This document shows, in pieces, positions 8,218 to 16,539 of a DNA stretch of 64,000 nucleotides. Each line of letters starts with the position of its first letter. The first letter of the stretch is position 1. The stretch is from Dehalococcoidales bacterium (GTDB lineage: Bacteria > Chloroflexota > Dehalococcoidia > Dehalococcoidales > UBA5627): NCBI GenBank assembly GCA_041656115.1, contig JBBAED010000001.1:62001-126000 (forward strand). Reading direction: 5' to 3'. Below the pieces are notes generated by a model. That model was not told where the DNA came from. It did no database searches and saw nothing but the letters and a program-made list of their open reading frames with translations. A program made the translations under genes and the position numbers.

Positions 8218-9795
8218 CTAAACTACCTTAGTTACTCTGATGTTATTGCTTTCAGGATCGATAACGTGGACGGCACAAGCCATGCACGGGTCGAAAGAAC
8301 GAATGATGCGAACGATATTAATCGGGTTGTTTACATCGGGTACGGGGCATCCGATAAGAGATGCTTCGTACGGCCCCTTAACCCCTCTTTCGTCACGAGG
8401 AGAACCGTTCCAAGTGCTGGGGACTACAATCTGGTAGTTCTTGTTGCGTCCGCCTTCAATTTTTACCCAATGGCCGAGCGCGCCTCTGGGGGCATCCCAG
8501 ACACCGAACCCCTCTGCCTTGTCGGGAACCTTTTTATCGTTCATACCAACAATGGTTCCGGCGGTGGCAAGTTCGGTTAATCTGTCAAGCCATGCCGGAG
8601 CGGCTTCCGCAACATATTTGCTCTCAATAGCACGGCAGTAATGACGTCCGACTGCACCGGGTTGTGCACCGGATTCAACAAGAGCCATCATTTCGGGATA
8701 TTTATTAACTAAACCCCTCGCCTGCGGGCCGACTTCCATCGGTTGACCTTTATAGCGCGGAGCCTTACAGAACGAATAAGCCCCTTCTTTGCGTGCGTCG
8801 AATGTGGTAACACCTTCGGTAGGATGCAGGCTATCAGGGCCGCCTCCCCAAGTATACTTAACCGATTCGGTTATCTTGTCGTAGTCAACGGTTTCAACAG
8901 GATTTAAAGCACCGCCGATAATTGCGCCACCTTTAAACATGTGGTTTCTGCCGCCGAACGGGCGATCGGCCGAGCTTAAGGAATCGGATTCGGGGAACAT
9001 CGGGAAGCACAGATAGTTCTGTGTACCGCCGCCAAGCCCCATTGTAGCCAATGGGAGCAGAGGACCGGTTCCCACATATTCGACATCGGGGATATAAATA
9101 TTCTTAACAAAATCAAGCTCTTCCATAAAGAGTCTCTTGAATTCTCTTAACTGATCCACTGACGGGGTTGCGGTGCATCCGCCGGGCATAATCGAGTTGG
9201 GGTGTGGTTGAATACCGGTGATAATGGAGCGCATTTTACTTGAACGAGCCTTAGCTTCAATAGCTTTGATGTAGTGTGATACCAAAGTAGTAACAATTTC
9301 GGGGTCGGTAACACAAAATTCATCCGGTTCGTAGCGCGGGGTAAACGGTGAAAGATCATTTTTGGATGCCAGATATCTGATTTTATCCCTGATTGCCAAC
9401 AATCCTTCGTCGTTTCCGGCGTAATCGGCGACTGCCATAATATCAAGATAGTCAAGAGCTGACAGTACATAGAAATGAATGTAATGGTCGGTAATATATT
9501 GTGCTGACATGTAAAGGTTACGCAAAAGCCTGCCGGCTTCCGGAACATCTACATCAAAAGCATGGTCAAGACAATAAGCCGATGAAATGGCGTGAACACC
9601 TTCGCAAACACCGCAAATACGGCTGGTTATGTAGGGCGCATCGCGCGGATCCTTATCTTCCAAGAGTATCTCGACGCCACGCGCCATAGTGAGCGAAGAC
9701 CACGCATCGGTAACAATTCCGTTTTCGACCTCAACCTCTATTTTGAGATGACCCTCAATACGAGTAATGGGGTCGATAATAATTCGTTGTGCCAT
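8218..9795 (-). CDS. hupL: [NiFe]-hydrogenase large subunit
   Basis: Catalytic subunit of a group 1-type uptake [NiFe]-hydrogenase that oxidises H2. The N-terminal nickel-binding pair is in SRICGVCEGVHA (Cys61, Cys64) and the C-terminal pair in DPCMACAVH (about Cys504, Cys507). The maturation protease is expected to cut after the His at about residue 510, releasing a 15-residue tail beginning VIDPES. The 525-residue length is normal. The ATG follows the hupS stop with no gap. The protein has no signal of its own; it should be exported with the Tat-dependent small subunit. Confidence 0.97.
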   Translation of the reverse strand: MAQRIIIDPITRIEGHLKIEVEVENGIVTDAWSSLTMARGVEILLEDKDPRDAPYITSRICGVCEGVHAISSAYCLDHAFDVDVPEAGRLLRNLYMSAQYITDHYIHFYVLSALDYLDIMAVADYAGNDEGLLAIRDKIRYLASKNDLSPFTPRYEPDEFCVTDPEIVTTLVSHYIKAIEAKARSSKMRSIITGIQPHPNSIMPGGCTATPSVDQLREFKRLFMEELDFVKNIYIPDVEYVGTGPLLPLATMGLGGGTQNYLCFPMFPESDSLSSADRPFGGRNHMFKGGAIIGGALNPVETVDYDKITESVKYTWGGGPDSLHPTEGVTTFDARKEGAYSFCKAPRYKGQPMEVGPQARGLVNKYPEMMALVESGAQPGAVGRHYCRAIESKYVAEAAPAWLDRLTELATAGTIVGMNDKKVPDKAEGFGVWDAPRGALGHWVKIEGGRNKNYQIVVPSTWNGSPRDERGVKGPYEASLIGCPVPDVNNPINIVRIIRSFDPCMACAVHVIDPESNNIRVTKVV

Positions 9796-10863
9796 TTAAC
9801 TCTCATCCCCCTTCAGTTTAGTTATGATGGTATCTATACCGATACCGGCGGCGGCGATAGCGGCCACTGTGGCAAATACCGTATCGATATCCGCTTTTCC
9901 TACTCCGGGCAGAGTTACGTCGAATTGCCTATCGTAAAGCGGGCTGAATCTCTCATAGAAATCAGGCTCGCTACAACCGACACAAGGGGCGTTGGCTCCA
10001 ATACAGTAATTTGTTTGCCCGTTCCATTTGCGTTTCCAACAATCCTGACGGGTCCAAGGTCCTTTGCATCCCTTGAGATAGAGACAATAGCCGTTCTGGC
10101 TCGGATCGCCAAAATCGGTTACAAAATGGCCGGCTTCAAACTGCCCGCGGCGTTCACAGTTGTCGTGCTGTAATTCACCGTAGAATGCAATGGGGCGTTC
10201 AAAGTTATCCAGCGGAGGGATAGTGCCGAATGTGAGGTAATGTACGATTACGGCTACGAGTCTTTCGGGGTGCATGGGGCAGCAAGGTAAGTTGATAACC
10301 GGTTTGTTGCCGGTAACATCATCAAATTCGTGATGTTTCTTTCTGTTGCGGTAGAGATATCCGACCGCATCAGTCGGGCCTGCCGAGTTGAGTCCGCCAA
10401 AGGTGGCACAAGCGCCGATCGGAATAACCGCTGCGGCTTTTGAGGCGCACTCTCTGACGATGTCTTTGAAGGTTCTGCCGCCGACTTGGCAGTACAATCC
10501 GTCTTCGGCCAGAGGAATTGAACCTTCAATAACCAGCAGGTAGCCTCCTTCTTTAATGGCATCGTTGAGTGCCTGTTCGGCATGATGTCCCGAAGCTGCC
10601 ATGATGGTTTCGTGGTAGCGGAGTGAAATCGTATCCAGTATAAGCGATGCTGCGGTGGGCTCGATACTGTTTACGAACGATTCGCTACACCCGGTACATT
10701 CTTGCCCGTGAAGCCAGACCACTGAGGGTTTTTTGGTTCCGTCTTCAAGAGCTTTGACTACCCTGGGGGATAGCGCTTGGCTAAGCCCTAGGAGAGCCAG
10801 TGAGGCCGTGGCGACCTGTAGAAATTCTCGCCTCGTTGGTTTGGGTCTCAGAAGTGTATCCAT
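9796..10863 (-). CDS. hupS: [NiFe]-hydrogenase small subunit, Tat-exported
   Basis: Electron-transfer subunit with three iron-sulphur clusters. The twin-arginine signal is TRREFLQ with Arg11-Arg12 followed by a hydrophobic stretch and a cleavage region near VVKA (about residue 38). Proximal-cluster cysteines begin at ECTGCSES; the C-terminal part carries GCKGP, an Asp-Cys-Trp and CIGANAPCVGC, the medial/distal cluster ligands. The tail (about residues 325-345) is only weakly hydrophobic, so it may not form the C-terminal anchor helix seen in HyaA-type small subunits; membrane attachment would then rely on cytochrome b. First gene of the operon, with AAAGGAG before the ATG. Confidence 0.96.
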   Translation of the reverse strand: MDTLLRPKPTRREFLQVATASLALLGLSQALSPRVVKALEDGTKKPSVVWLHGQECTGCSESFVNSIEPTAASLILDTISLRYHETIMAASGHHAEQALNDAIKEGGYLLVIEGSIPLAEDGLYCQVGGRTFKDIVRECASKAAAVIPIGACATFGGLNSAGPTDAVGYLYRNRKKHHEFDDVTGNKPVINLPCCPMHPERLVAVIVHYLTFGTIPPLDNFERPIAFYGELQHDNCERRGQFEAGHFVTDFGDPSQNGYCLYLKGCKGPWTRQDCWKRKWNGQTNYCIGANAPCVGCSEPDFYERFSPLYDRQFDVTLPGVGKADIDTVFATVAAIAAAGIGIDTIITKLKGDES

Positions 10864-11325
10864 TCTTACTCCTTTACGTGGAATTTATTGATTACTGCTT
10901 AGTAAAAATATACAACTCTTAACAATTTGAAAAACAAACCATTGGTTTGTTTTTCGTCTATCGAGCCTGTTTTTCCGTTGCTATCGGAAGTCCGCTTTCT
11001 AAGGCGTAAAACTTAGGCTCTTTCTATCTGTAAAACCTTTACCTTAAAGGTCACATTATGATAATTTTCTATCTGCAATTAACGGGCCCAAGGCAGAGAA
11101 AGTTTATTATATTGTAAAACTCCTGTCAATTTAGCACAAATATAAATAGATGTCAATATACAACCTACACCTTTGTAGTCCTTTTTATACAAGGCATATC
11201 CGCTGTTTGAGGCGCTCAAAAGATTCGCCTCTTTTATCGGTTTTGTGTTCGCGGAACCGGGTCTTTTTGGCTTTGGTGAAGGGGAAAATCCTGGCAATAC
11301 CCAGAGGATGCTGTGAGGTAAGTAT
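10864..11325. other. 462-base intergenic region upstream of the hydrogenase operon
   Basis: No supported gene. It must hold the hupS promoter, pointing left; a TATATT about 45 bases before the start is the best -10 candidate but has no clear -35. It also contains the large palindrome annotated separately, an 11-bp palindrome (ACCTTTAAGGT) near 11040-11050 and a CTAAG/CTTAG hairpin near 11000-11015. The 84-codon frame at 11079-11333 has no domain or ribosome site and is not accepted. Confidence 0.6.
10929..10955. promoter_or_regulatory. 27-base perfect palindrome upstream of hupS
   Basis: Arms of 13 bases (GAAAAACAAACCA and its complement) around a single central base, 66 bases before the hupS ATG. 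It could be an operator. Because each arm ends in a T-run on its strand, it could also act as a bidirectional terminator or attenuator isolating the operon. Confidence 0.6.
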
Positions 11326-11508
11326 TTAATCATTTGCCTGCGGCGGGAGTAAATTGGGGATTCCGTTTGCGATGGGATAGTTTATATCGCAATCAGCGCA
11401 AAATAAAAAACCGATGGTAACCTCTTTTTCGGTTTGTTCTTCAGGCGAAAGTTTTAGCTTGTTTTTGCATAGCGGGCAGACAATAATATTTAATAGTTCC
11501 GGATTCAT
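11326..11508 (-). CDS. Trm112-like zinc-ribbon protein (YcaR/UPF0434 type)
   Basis: Small 60-residue protein of the Trm112 family, members of which serve as zinc-binding activators of methyltransferases or stand alone in bacteria. The two half-sites CPLC (residues 11-14) and CADCD (about 37-41) form a four-Cys zinc site, followed by the typical YPIANGIPNLLP segment. It lies alone between the hydrogenase promoter region and the nucleotidyltransferase gene on the same strand. The partner is unknown. Confidence 0.85.
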   Translation of the reverse strand: MNPELLNIIVCPLCKNKLKLSPEEQTEKEVTIGFLFCADCDINYPIANGIPNLLPPQAND

Positions 11509-11588
11509 ACCGAAATTATATCCGCTTGGGCCGATAAAAACAAGAAATTTTTAAAGCGTTGGCTCTATCCCGCGCAATCGCAAGGCGG

Positions 11589-12290
11589 TTATTTCTGGTT
11601 TTCCGGCAGTTTGTGCCAAATGTTTCCGATATCAAACCAATTGCCGTCCAAAATGTAGCCTTTAACGGAATCCTCTTTAATCAGATAACTTATAAAATTA
11701 CCGAGGTTATCCCTTTTGACGCTATCGCAATAAGCACTAAGAAGCGGAATAATTCTTGCCGGAAAGATATAGCAGGCGGTTGAAACCAGCCCTGACTCGG
11801 GGTTTAGGGGTTTTTCGATTAGTTCGGTAACTTTTGTTCCGTCCATTTTGATAACACCGAATTGGCGCGCTTCGTTTGGGTTACCGATATCAGAAACGGC
11901 TATTAAGGTATTTGCGGTATCAAAGGCTGTTAAAAACCCGGTAAGCCCGCCGGTGAAATAATTATCCCCGGCAATAACCAATATGTCATCATTAATATCG
12001 TTTCCTTTAATCCAAAAGTCGAGCGAGCCGACGGCACCCAGCATTTGTTCTTCGTTATCAACCGGCTCAATCCATAACTCAACGTGTCTTTCCAGCTCTT
12101 TTTGCCACTGCTGAAATTGCGGGGCGAATTTACGGTTTACCGTAACGGATATCTCTATTTCATCGGGGATTTTTTCGATAATATGGCTGATAACGGGTTT
12201 GCCTTGATAGGGAAGTAAACCTTTGGCGATTTTTTGAGTCAGCGGATATAACCTGGTGCCGAATCCGCTGGCAAGAATTAAACATTTCAT
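11589..12290 (-). CDS. Sugar-phosphate nucleotidyltransferase (RmlA/GlmU-N-like)
   Basis: Nucleotidyltransferase of the GT-A-like fold that would activate a sugar phosphate to an NDP-sugar. The signature is at the N-terminus (LASGFGTRLYPLT, with Lys in KGLLPYQGKPVISH), followed by the metal-binding Asp in VIAGDNYF and the product-side LIEKP motif. At 233 residues it is a minimal catalytic domain with no left-handed beta-helix. The substrate cannot be told. A GT87-like membrane glycosyltransferase lies upstream on the same strand, so both may belong to envelope glycan synthesis. A LexA-like half-palindrome lies in its upstream gap. Confidence 0.85.
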   Translation of the reverse strand: MKCLILASGFGTRLYPLTQKIAKGLLPYQGKPVISHIIEKIPDEIEISVTVNRKFAPQFQQWQKELERHVELWIEPVDNEEQMLGAVGSLDFWIKGNDINDDILVIAGDNYFTGGLTGFLTAFDTANTLIAVSDIGNPNEARQFGVIKMDGTKVTELIEKPLNPESGLVSTACYIFPARIIPLLSAYCDSVKRDNLGNFISYLIKEDSVKGYILDGNWFDIGNIWHKLPENQK

Positions 12291-12334
12291 TTTTTAGGCC
12301 TTATTCTCTGCCAATTTAGTAAATTACGCTTATT

Positions 12335-12348
12335 TTAACAAATGTTCT
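12335..12348 (-). promoter_or_regulatory. LexA-like site upstream of the nucleotidyltransferase gene
   Basis: Reads AGAACATTTGTTAA on the minus strand, 45 bases before the start of the gene at 12290. It matches 11 consecutive bases of the site before the phage portal operon (60119-60132). The second half is degenerate, so this is the weakest of the three copies. Confidence 0.35.
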
Positions 12349-12364
12349 ACTATTTTTATACCTA

Positions 12365-13684
12365 TCAAAAACAATTGTTTAGCTGTTTGGGTGACTTCCC
12401 TAAATGGCTTTGATTTTTGGGTCTTCCAATAACAATCAATATAAAAACAATTATCAACAGCGTATTGCGGCGTGCCATTAATAGTACTGGAAGGCTTTCA
12501 AAGTACTCGAACTCGATGTAGTTAAAGGGGAAAATATATATTGTGAAGATTCCGGCTACTACAAGCATTGTTATTATTAGATTTTGATAGCGGATATTTA
12601 GAAGCGGTATTAAGGGGCAGAACCAAGCCATATACTGGGCGGAAAACACCTTGTTGAAGAGAAGAAAAGCCAGTACAGCAATCGTGACATAACGAATAAG
12701 CAGGCTAATCTCGTATATCTGTCGCTTGTCTTTGTTTAATTTAATAGGTTGTTTACGGAGTTGGTAAATAAACAAAGCGTATACTGCTATTAATACAGAG
12801 CCCATAATGTAGAAGGAGGCATTTGCTAAATTATCCGATAAAGCGGATGTAATATTAAATGATCCGAAGTTAAAGTCATAGCGGACACTTGTCCAACCAA
12901 AGTGTTGTCCCAGAATAACAAAAGAGCCGTAAGTACTTTCGGCGTGCAGACCCCTGTCTAAATGGTATAAAAAAAGAGAGCTCAGAGAACCAGCATCAAC
13001 AATCAGCCATGGGATAAATGTCAGTAAAGCCACCCCCGCAAAAACGGCGGCACCCTTAAAAAGTTGGGCATACTGTTTTTTCATTAACAGCCAAACAGCA
13101 AAAATCGGGGCGACAACAATCGGGAAAATTTTAGCGACCACCCCCAATGCCAACACCCCCCAAGCAGTCTTGTTTTTCCCTGCTATAAAAGCGGCAACGG
13201 CAGCCAAAACCATAACGGCAGGCGCCAAATCATAGCGTTGGATTACTATCGGGCCTGCGGCAACGGCAATTAAAAGGGTATATGAAAAAAGGGCTCTGAC
13301 TTTTGACAGATTGATTCTTTGGGCTATGAAAATAATTAGAAAGATTGCCAGTAAATCGAAAAGGAGCATTTCGGTCGTAAAGGCAACATAGTATGACGGC
13401 AGTGTGCGGAAAAATAGACCGGGGATTACAAAAAGGAGCAGCGCCACCGGTGGGTATTCACAATCGAAATCAACATACGGCATGTTGCCGCTCATTATTT
13501 GAAGCGCAATGTTTTTTTCGATGGCTCCGGGGGTGGGGGCGTAATAATCGTCAAAAAAGTAGGACCAATACAGAAAAACACCTAAAAAAAGTACAATATG
13601 AACAACGACCCAGAAAGGTGTTTTTTGAGGGAGTTTGCTTAGTTCGCCGTATATTTTTTTGTAAGTATCACAGATTCTCGGCAT
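12365..13684 (-). CDS. Polytopic membrane glycosyltransferase, GT87/DUF2029-like
   Basis: A 439-residue protein with about ten hydrophobic helices. The first loop carries DDYYAPTPG and, about 30 residues on, DFDCEYPP, the Asp/Tyr-Pro-Pro pattern of GT-C mannosyltransferases of the GT87 (DUF2029) group that use polyprenyl-phosphate sugars. Later helices include the typical VVAKIFPIVVAPI segment. It would add a sugar to a lipid- or protein-linked acceptor on the outer face of the membrane; acceptor and sugar are unknown. It lies upstream of the nucleotidyltransferase on the same strand, consistent with a shared envelope role. Confidence 0.75.
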   Translation of the reverse strand: MPRICDTYKKIYGELSKLPQKTPFWVVVHIVLFLGVFLYWSYFFDDYYAPTPGAIEKNIALQIMSGNMPYVDFDCEYPPVALLLFVIPGLFFRTLPSYYVAFTTEMLLFDLLAIFLIIFIAQRINLSKVRALFSYTLLIAVAAGPIVIQRYDLAPAVMVLAAVAAFIAGKNKTAWGVLALGVVAKIFPIVVAPIFAVWLLMKKQYAQLFKGAAVFAGVALLTFIPWLIVDAGSLSSLFLYHLDRGLHAESTYGSFVILGQHFGWTSVRYDFNFGSFNITSALSDNLANASFYIMGSVLIAVYALFIYQLRKQPIKLNKDKRQIYEISLLIRYVTIAVLAFLLFNKVFSAQYMAWFCPLIPLLNIRYQNLIITMLVVAGIFTIYIFPFNYIEFEYFESLPVLLMARRNTLLIIVFILIVIGRPKNQSHLGKSPKQLNNCF

Positions 13685-13830
13685 AAAAGCACCACCGGCC
13701 GGATATTGTAATTCTTTGCCTTACCGTATTGTAACACATGTAACGGGGCATTGTATTAAGTATAACGAAGCAATTTTTAAAAAGTTAGTAATATTTTGCA
13801 TATATTATGCAAATGCTCGCATAACGCAGT

Positions 13831-15084
13831 TTAAAATGGCGGTTCCAAAACAATAATTCCGATACCAAAAAATATAATATCAAGGATAAATACAATGATT
13901 CCCAGGGCTATTCCCAAGATTGATAAAACTTTATTGATATGCCCTCGATTCTTTTTTATGCCGATGGCTCCGATTATTGAACCAAAAACAGGGATGCTGA
14001 AGGTGCCCAGCAGGTTCATTGTTGTCCATTGGATTGCAAATAAACCGCACAGCATTCCCAAAATTGCAAATATGATGGATATTATTCCCGAGATTTTGAT
14101 TAATACTGTATTTTGCAGTAAGAAAGAAATAATAATAGCAATGCCGAGCAAGTGCATAACATAAGCTAACGGTGTAAAGATATTGTTATCAGGTATTACC
14201 GATGGGGTGAATGCATTATCGACATATCCTTCGGTTAAATTAACGTAACATGAGTAAAATCTGTCTTCAAGTTCAAACCTGACATTCCCCATAAAGTACA
14301 GTTTCCCTTCCTTGTAAAGGGTGCCGTCCGCGCTTGTTGCATCGATTAGGCCATATCCCCAATGTATTCCAAATTTAACAGGGTGTGCTCCCTGTTCTAT
14401 AAAGTTTTGGATACCGGAGTCGGTAGCGGCGATGTCGATAATTGCTTGTTTTGTATGGTCATCAAGTTCTATTTCGTATAAACGGACAACTTCCTCCGTT
14501 TCTATATTTACTTCCGATATCAATATGTAATCGTCATCGCCAACCAAAACCACAAACATATGCCCCCGGTCGTCTGCTTTGCCGATTGCATATTTGCTAA
14601 CGGTTGTAATTTCTTTTTCATTAATTATATTTTGTACGGCGGGGGCATTTAGGGAAATATCAGCCGCTAACGCTTTGTAGTCCTGTTGTAGGAATGTCGG
14701 TACGGTAAATAAAAGCCCAAGGCTTAATAATAATGATAAGCCGATAATAGTTGTTGCTCTCAATGTCAGCCGTATATTTTTGGTGGGAAATATGCTATCA
14801 ATTAATTTTCTGATTGTGTCAGCGATGCCTTGTTTGGATTTTTTGTTTTCCTCTCTTATTATCCGCTGTTGTAGCGCGCTCCACGAATTTGAGGGCGGAT
14901 TATTTTCATTTGTTATGGCTATCGAGGTATTGTGAAGCTTCAAGATAAATTCGGACGCTAAAGTCATTTCATTAGAACAACTTTGGCAAGCGGATAGATG
15001 TTCTGTAATCTCCGCTCGCTCTTTGTCATCCACTTCACCGTCTATAAAGGCCGGAATCAGCTTTTTAACATCGTTACATTTCAT
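13831..15084 (-). CDS. Transmembrane anti-sigma factor with zinc-finger (ZAS) domain
   Basis: The N-terminal 45 residues are an anti-sigma zinc finger of the zf-HC2/ZAS type, with His and two Cys in EHLSACQSC. A membrane helix follows at about residues 108-132, then an external domain of about 150 residues, then four further helices at the C-terminus (about 290-417). The ZAS domain should hold the adjacent ECF sigma factor; the external domain would sense an unknown signal. It overlaps the sigma gene by 11 bases. The extra C-terminal helices are unusual beside one-helix anti-sigma factors. Confidence 0.85.
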   Translation of the reverse strand: MKCNDVKKLIPAFIDGEVDDKERAEITEHLSACQSCSNEMTLASEFILKLHNTSIAITNENNPPSNSWSALQQRIIREENKKSKQGIADTIRKLIDSIFPTKNIRLTLRATTIIGLSLLLSLGLLFTVPTFLQQDYKALAADISLNAPAVQNIINEKEITTVSKYAIGKADDRGHMFVVLVGDDDYILISEVNIETEEVVRLYEIELDDHTKQAIIDIAATDSGIQNFIEQGAHPVKFGIHWGYGLIDATSADGTLYKEGKLYFMGNVRFELEDRFYSCYVNLTEGYVDNAFTPSVIPDNNIFTPLAYVMHLLGIAIIISFLLQNTVLIKISGIISIIFAILGMLCGLFAIQWTTMNLLGTFSIPVFGSIIGAIGIKKNRGHINKVLSILGIALGIIVFILDIIFFGIGIIVLEPPF

Positions 15085-15628
15085 TACGGCGGCCCCTTGT
15101 TTGCATTTGCTTGCGTAAAAATTTTGATGCGGTATAAATCCGCGACTTTACCGTTCCTAAGGGAATTTCCAGTATTTCAGCGATTTCATGATAGGAAAGG
15201 TCATTAAAATATCTTAAAACCAATACATGTTTATGCTTATTAGCCATCTTGCTTAGCTCTTTTACTAATTTCTCGTATTCCATTTTATTAATTAAAGCCT
15301 CTTCAAGAGGGTTATTTGTTACAGAGTCGGCAAAAGAGAGCAAGTTTTCATCCAGCGGCAACGAATCGAGTCGTTTTTTACGATAATTGCTTATACATTG
15401 ATTCAGGGTTATTCGGTATAGCCATGTAACAAATTTTCCTTTTTGCGGGTTAAAATCGTTTCGAGAACGCCAAACTTTAATAAATACCTCTTGCAGAACG
15501 TCTTCTGCTTCCGCTTTATTTCCGGTAATAAGGACAGCGTTCTTAAACACCATTCCTTTAAACTCAAGGAAAAGCGCTTCAAATGCCTTTATATCTCCTG
15601 TCTGCCACTTCTCGACGGCTTTTTTCAT
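15074..15628 (-). CDS. ECF-type RNA polymerase sigma factor
   Basis: Sigma-70 family protein with only regions 2 and 4. Region 2 (about residues 15-85) contains AEDVLQEVFIKVWRSRNDF and KFVTWLYRITLNQC; region 4 (about 115-175) contains YHEIAEILEIPLGTVKSRIYTASKFLRK, the -35-binding helix-turn-helix. The 184-residue length is normal for ECF factors. It lies 68 bases after the secreted-protein gene and overlaps the anti-sigma gene, so the three are likely one autoregulated unit driven from the candidate ECF promoter before 16296. Confidence 0.93.
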   Translation of the reverse strand: MKKAVEKWQTGDIKAFEALFLEFKGMVFKNAVLITGNKAEAEDVLQEVFIKVWRSRNDFNPQKGKFVTWLYRITLNQCISNYRKKRLDSLPLDENLLSFADSVTNNPLEEALINKMEYEKLVKELSKMANKHKHVLVLRYFNDLSYHEIAEILEIPLGTVKSRIYTASKFLRKQMQTRGRRNEM

Positions 15629-15696
15629 ACCTTACTTAATATCTTTGCCTAAATCGTTGAACTTTCAATATAATAACCCAATGTTATTTGAATAAG

Positions 15697-16296
15697 CTAT
15701 TCCCCTGTGCTGATATTATATCCCCCATTTTGGTCTACGGTTATATCAATCCAAGGTTTTGTAATGGATATAACCCGTCCGCCCAGCGATAAGCAAAATT
15801 CACTCCGGTTCACACTTTTGAAGAAAATGTTTCCGACACCGCCTGATTCGCTTTCGCTTAAAGCATCGTGTTGGTACCCCCAATAGGTATTACCCCAAGA
15901 ATGACGGTCATATATTTCCGTTATTATGACGTTATCGTAACCCCATTCTAATTGCATACAATATTCAAATAATGTTCCGCCTAAGGGTCCTTTATATGTT
16001 GTCATTTGGTATACGGTTTTTTGCCCCCGCGCTTTACTTACGGTTGTAATACTTTCGCATTTAACAGGTGTTAGCATTTCAATTAAGGCTTCTTGTTTTT
16101 CCGTTGTCAGCCCCGTAAAAAAGTTGTCGACATCATCGGCTTTTGTAAACTCATTCCAAAGCGCCTGATTAAATGCACGGGTTCCATCCTCGACATATTT
16201 ATTCTCCGATGAAGCTGAAAAAACGTTGCCGCCAATCATCAATGTTCCGCTAATAACAAGAATAAGAACTAAAATTATACTAAACCCTTTTTTCAT
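15697..16296 (-). CDS. Secreted protein of unknown function in ECF operon
   Basis: I do not recognise a family. The 199-residue protein begins with a clear signal peptide (MKKGFSIILVLILVISGTLMIGG, cleavage near VFSA at about residue 28). The mature part is soluble, rich in aromatic and Asp/Glu residues, with two Cys (about residues 80 and 114) and a WGNTYWGY stretch. An AAAGGAGG ribosome site precedes the ATG. It sits directly upstream of the ECF sigma gene behind a candidate ECF promoter, which suggests it is a target or sensor of that system. Confidence 0.75.
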   Translation of the reverse strand: MKKGFSIILVLILVISGTLMIGGNVFSASSENKYVEDGTRAFNQALWNEFTKADDVDNFFTGLTTEKQEALIEMLTPVKCESITTVSKARGQKTVYQMTTYKGPLGGTLFEYCMQLEWGYDNVIITEIYDRHSWGNTYWGYQHDALSESESGGVGNIFFKSVNRSEFCLSLGGRVISITKPWIDITVDQNGGYNISTGE

Positions 16297-16359
16297 AAAA
16301 CCCTCCTTTACCGGGGATCATTTATTGGTTTTTATAAACTGTTCTCCTTCTACCAATAC

Positions 16360-16387
16360 TATACGCAGACTGCGTCAATAAAGTTCA
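16360..16387 (-). promoter_or_regulatory. Candidate ECF-type promoter for secreted protein-sigma-anti-sigma operon
   Basis: On the minus strand TGAACT is followed after 16 bases by CGTATA, the spacing and motifs of many ECF-dependent promoters. It lies about 65 bases before the start at 16296. The spacer and -10 form a 13-bp palindrome (ACGCAGACTGCGT, 16363-16375), which could bind another regulator. Confidence 0.45.
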
Positions 16388-16463
16388 TTTCCGATTTATA
16401 AATAAATCTGATTTTTATTCAAAAATTTACAATTTTAAAACGCTTTTTACGTACTGTTTGAAT

Positions 16464-16493
16464 TTGACCGACGTTAAGTAAAATTGTTATAAT
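16464..16493 (+). promoter_or_regulatory. Sigma-70-type promoter of the DUF1538 operon
   Basis: TTGACC, an 18-base spacer and TATAAT. Transcription would start near 16500, about 40 bases before the ATG of the first DUF1538 gene. Confidence 0.7.
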
Positions 16494-16539
16494 TAAACCT
16501 GAATTTTTCCCAAAATCCCCCCCTCCGGAGCTATTTTAC

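Noticed and set aside
11079..11333. 84-codon frame on the minus strand before the Trm112-like gene
   Set aside because: No ribosome site, biased Ser/Lys/Pro composition without a domain, and it covers the palindrome-rich regulatory gap.
13796..13812. Hairpin TTGCATA/TATGCAA after the anti-sigma gene as a terminator
   Set aside because: AT-rich 7-bp stem without a following T-run on the minus strand; too weak to annotate.
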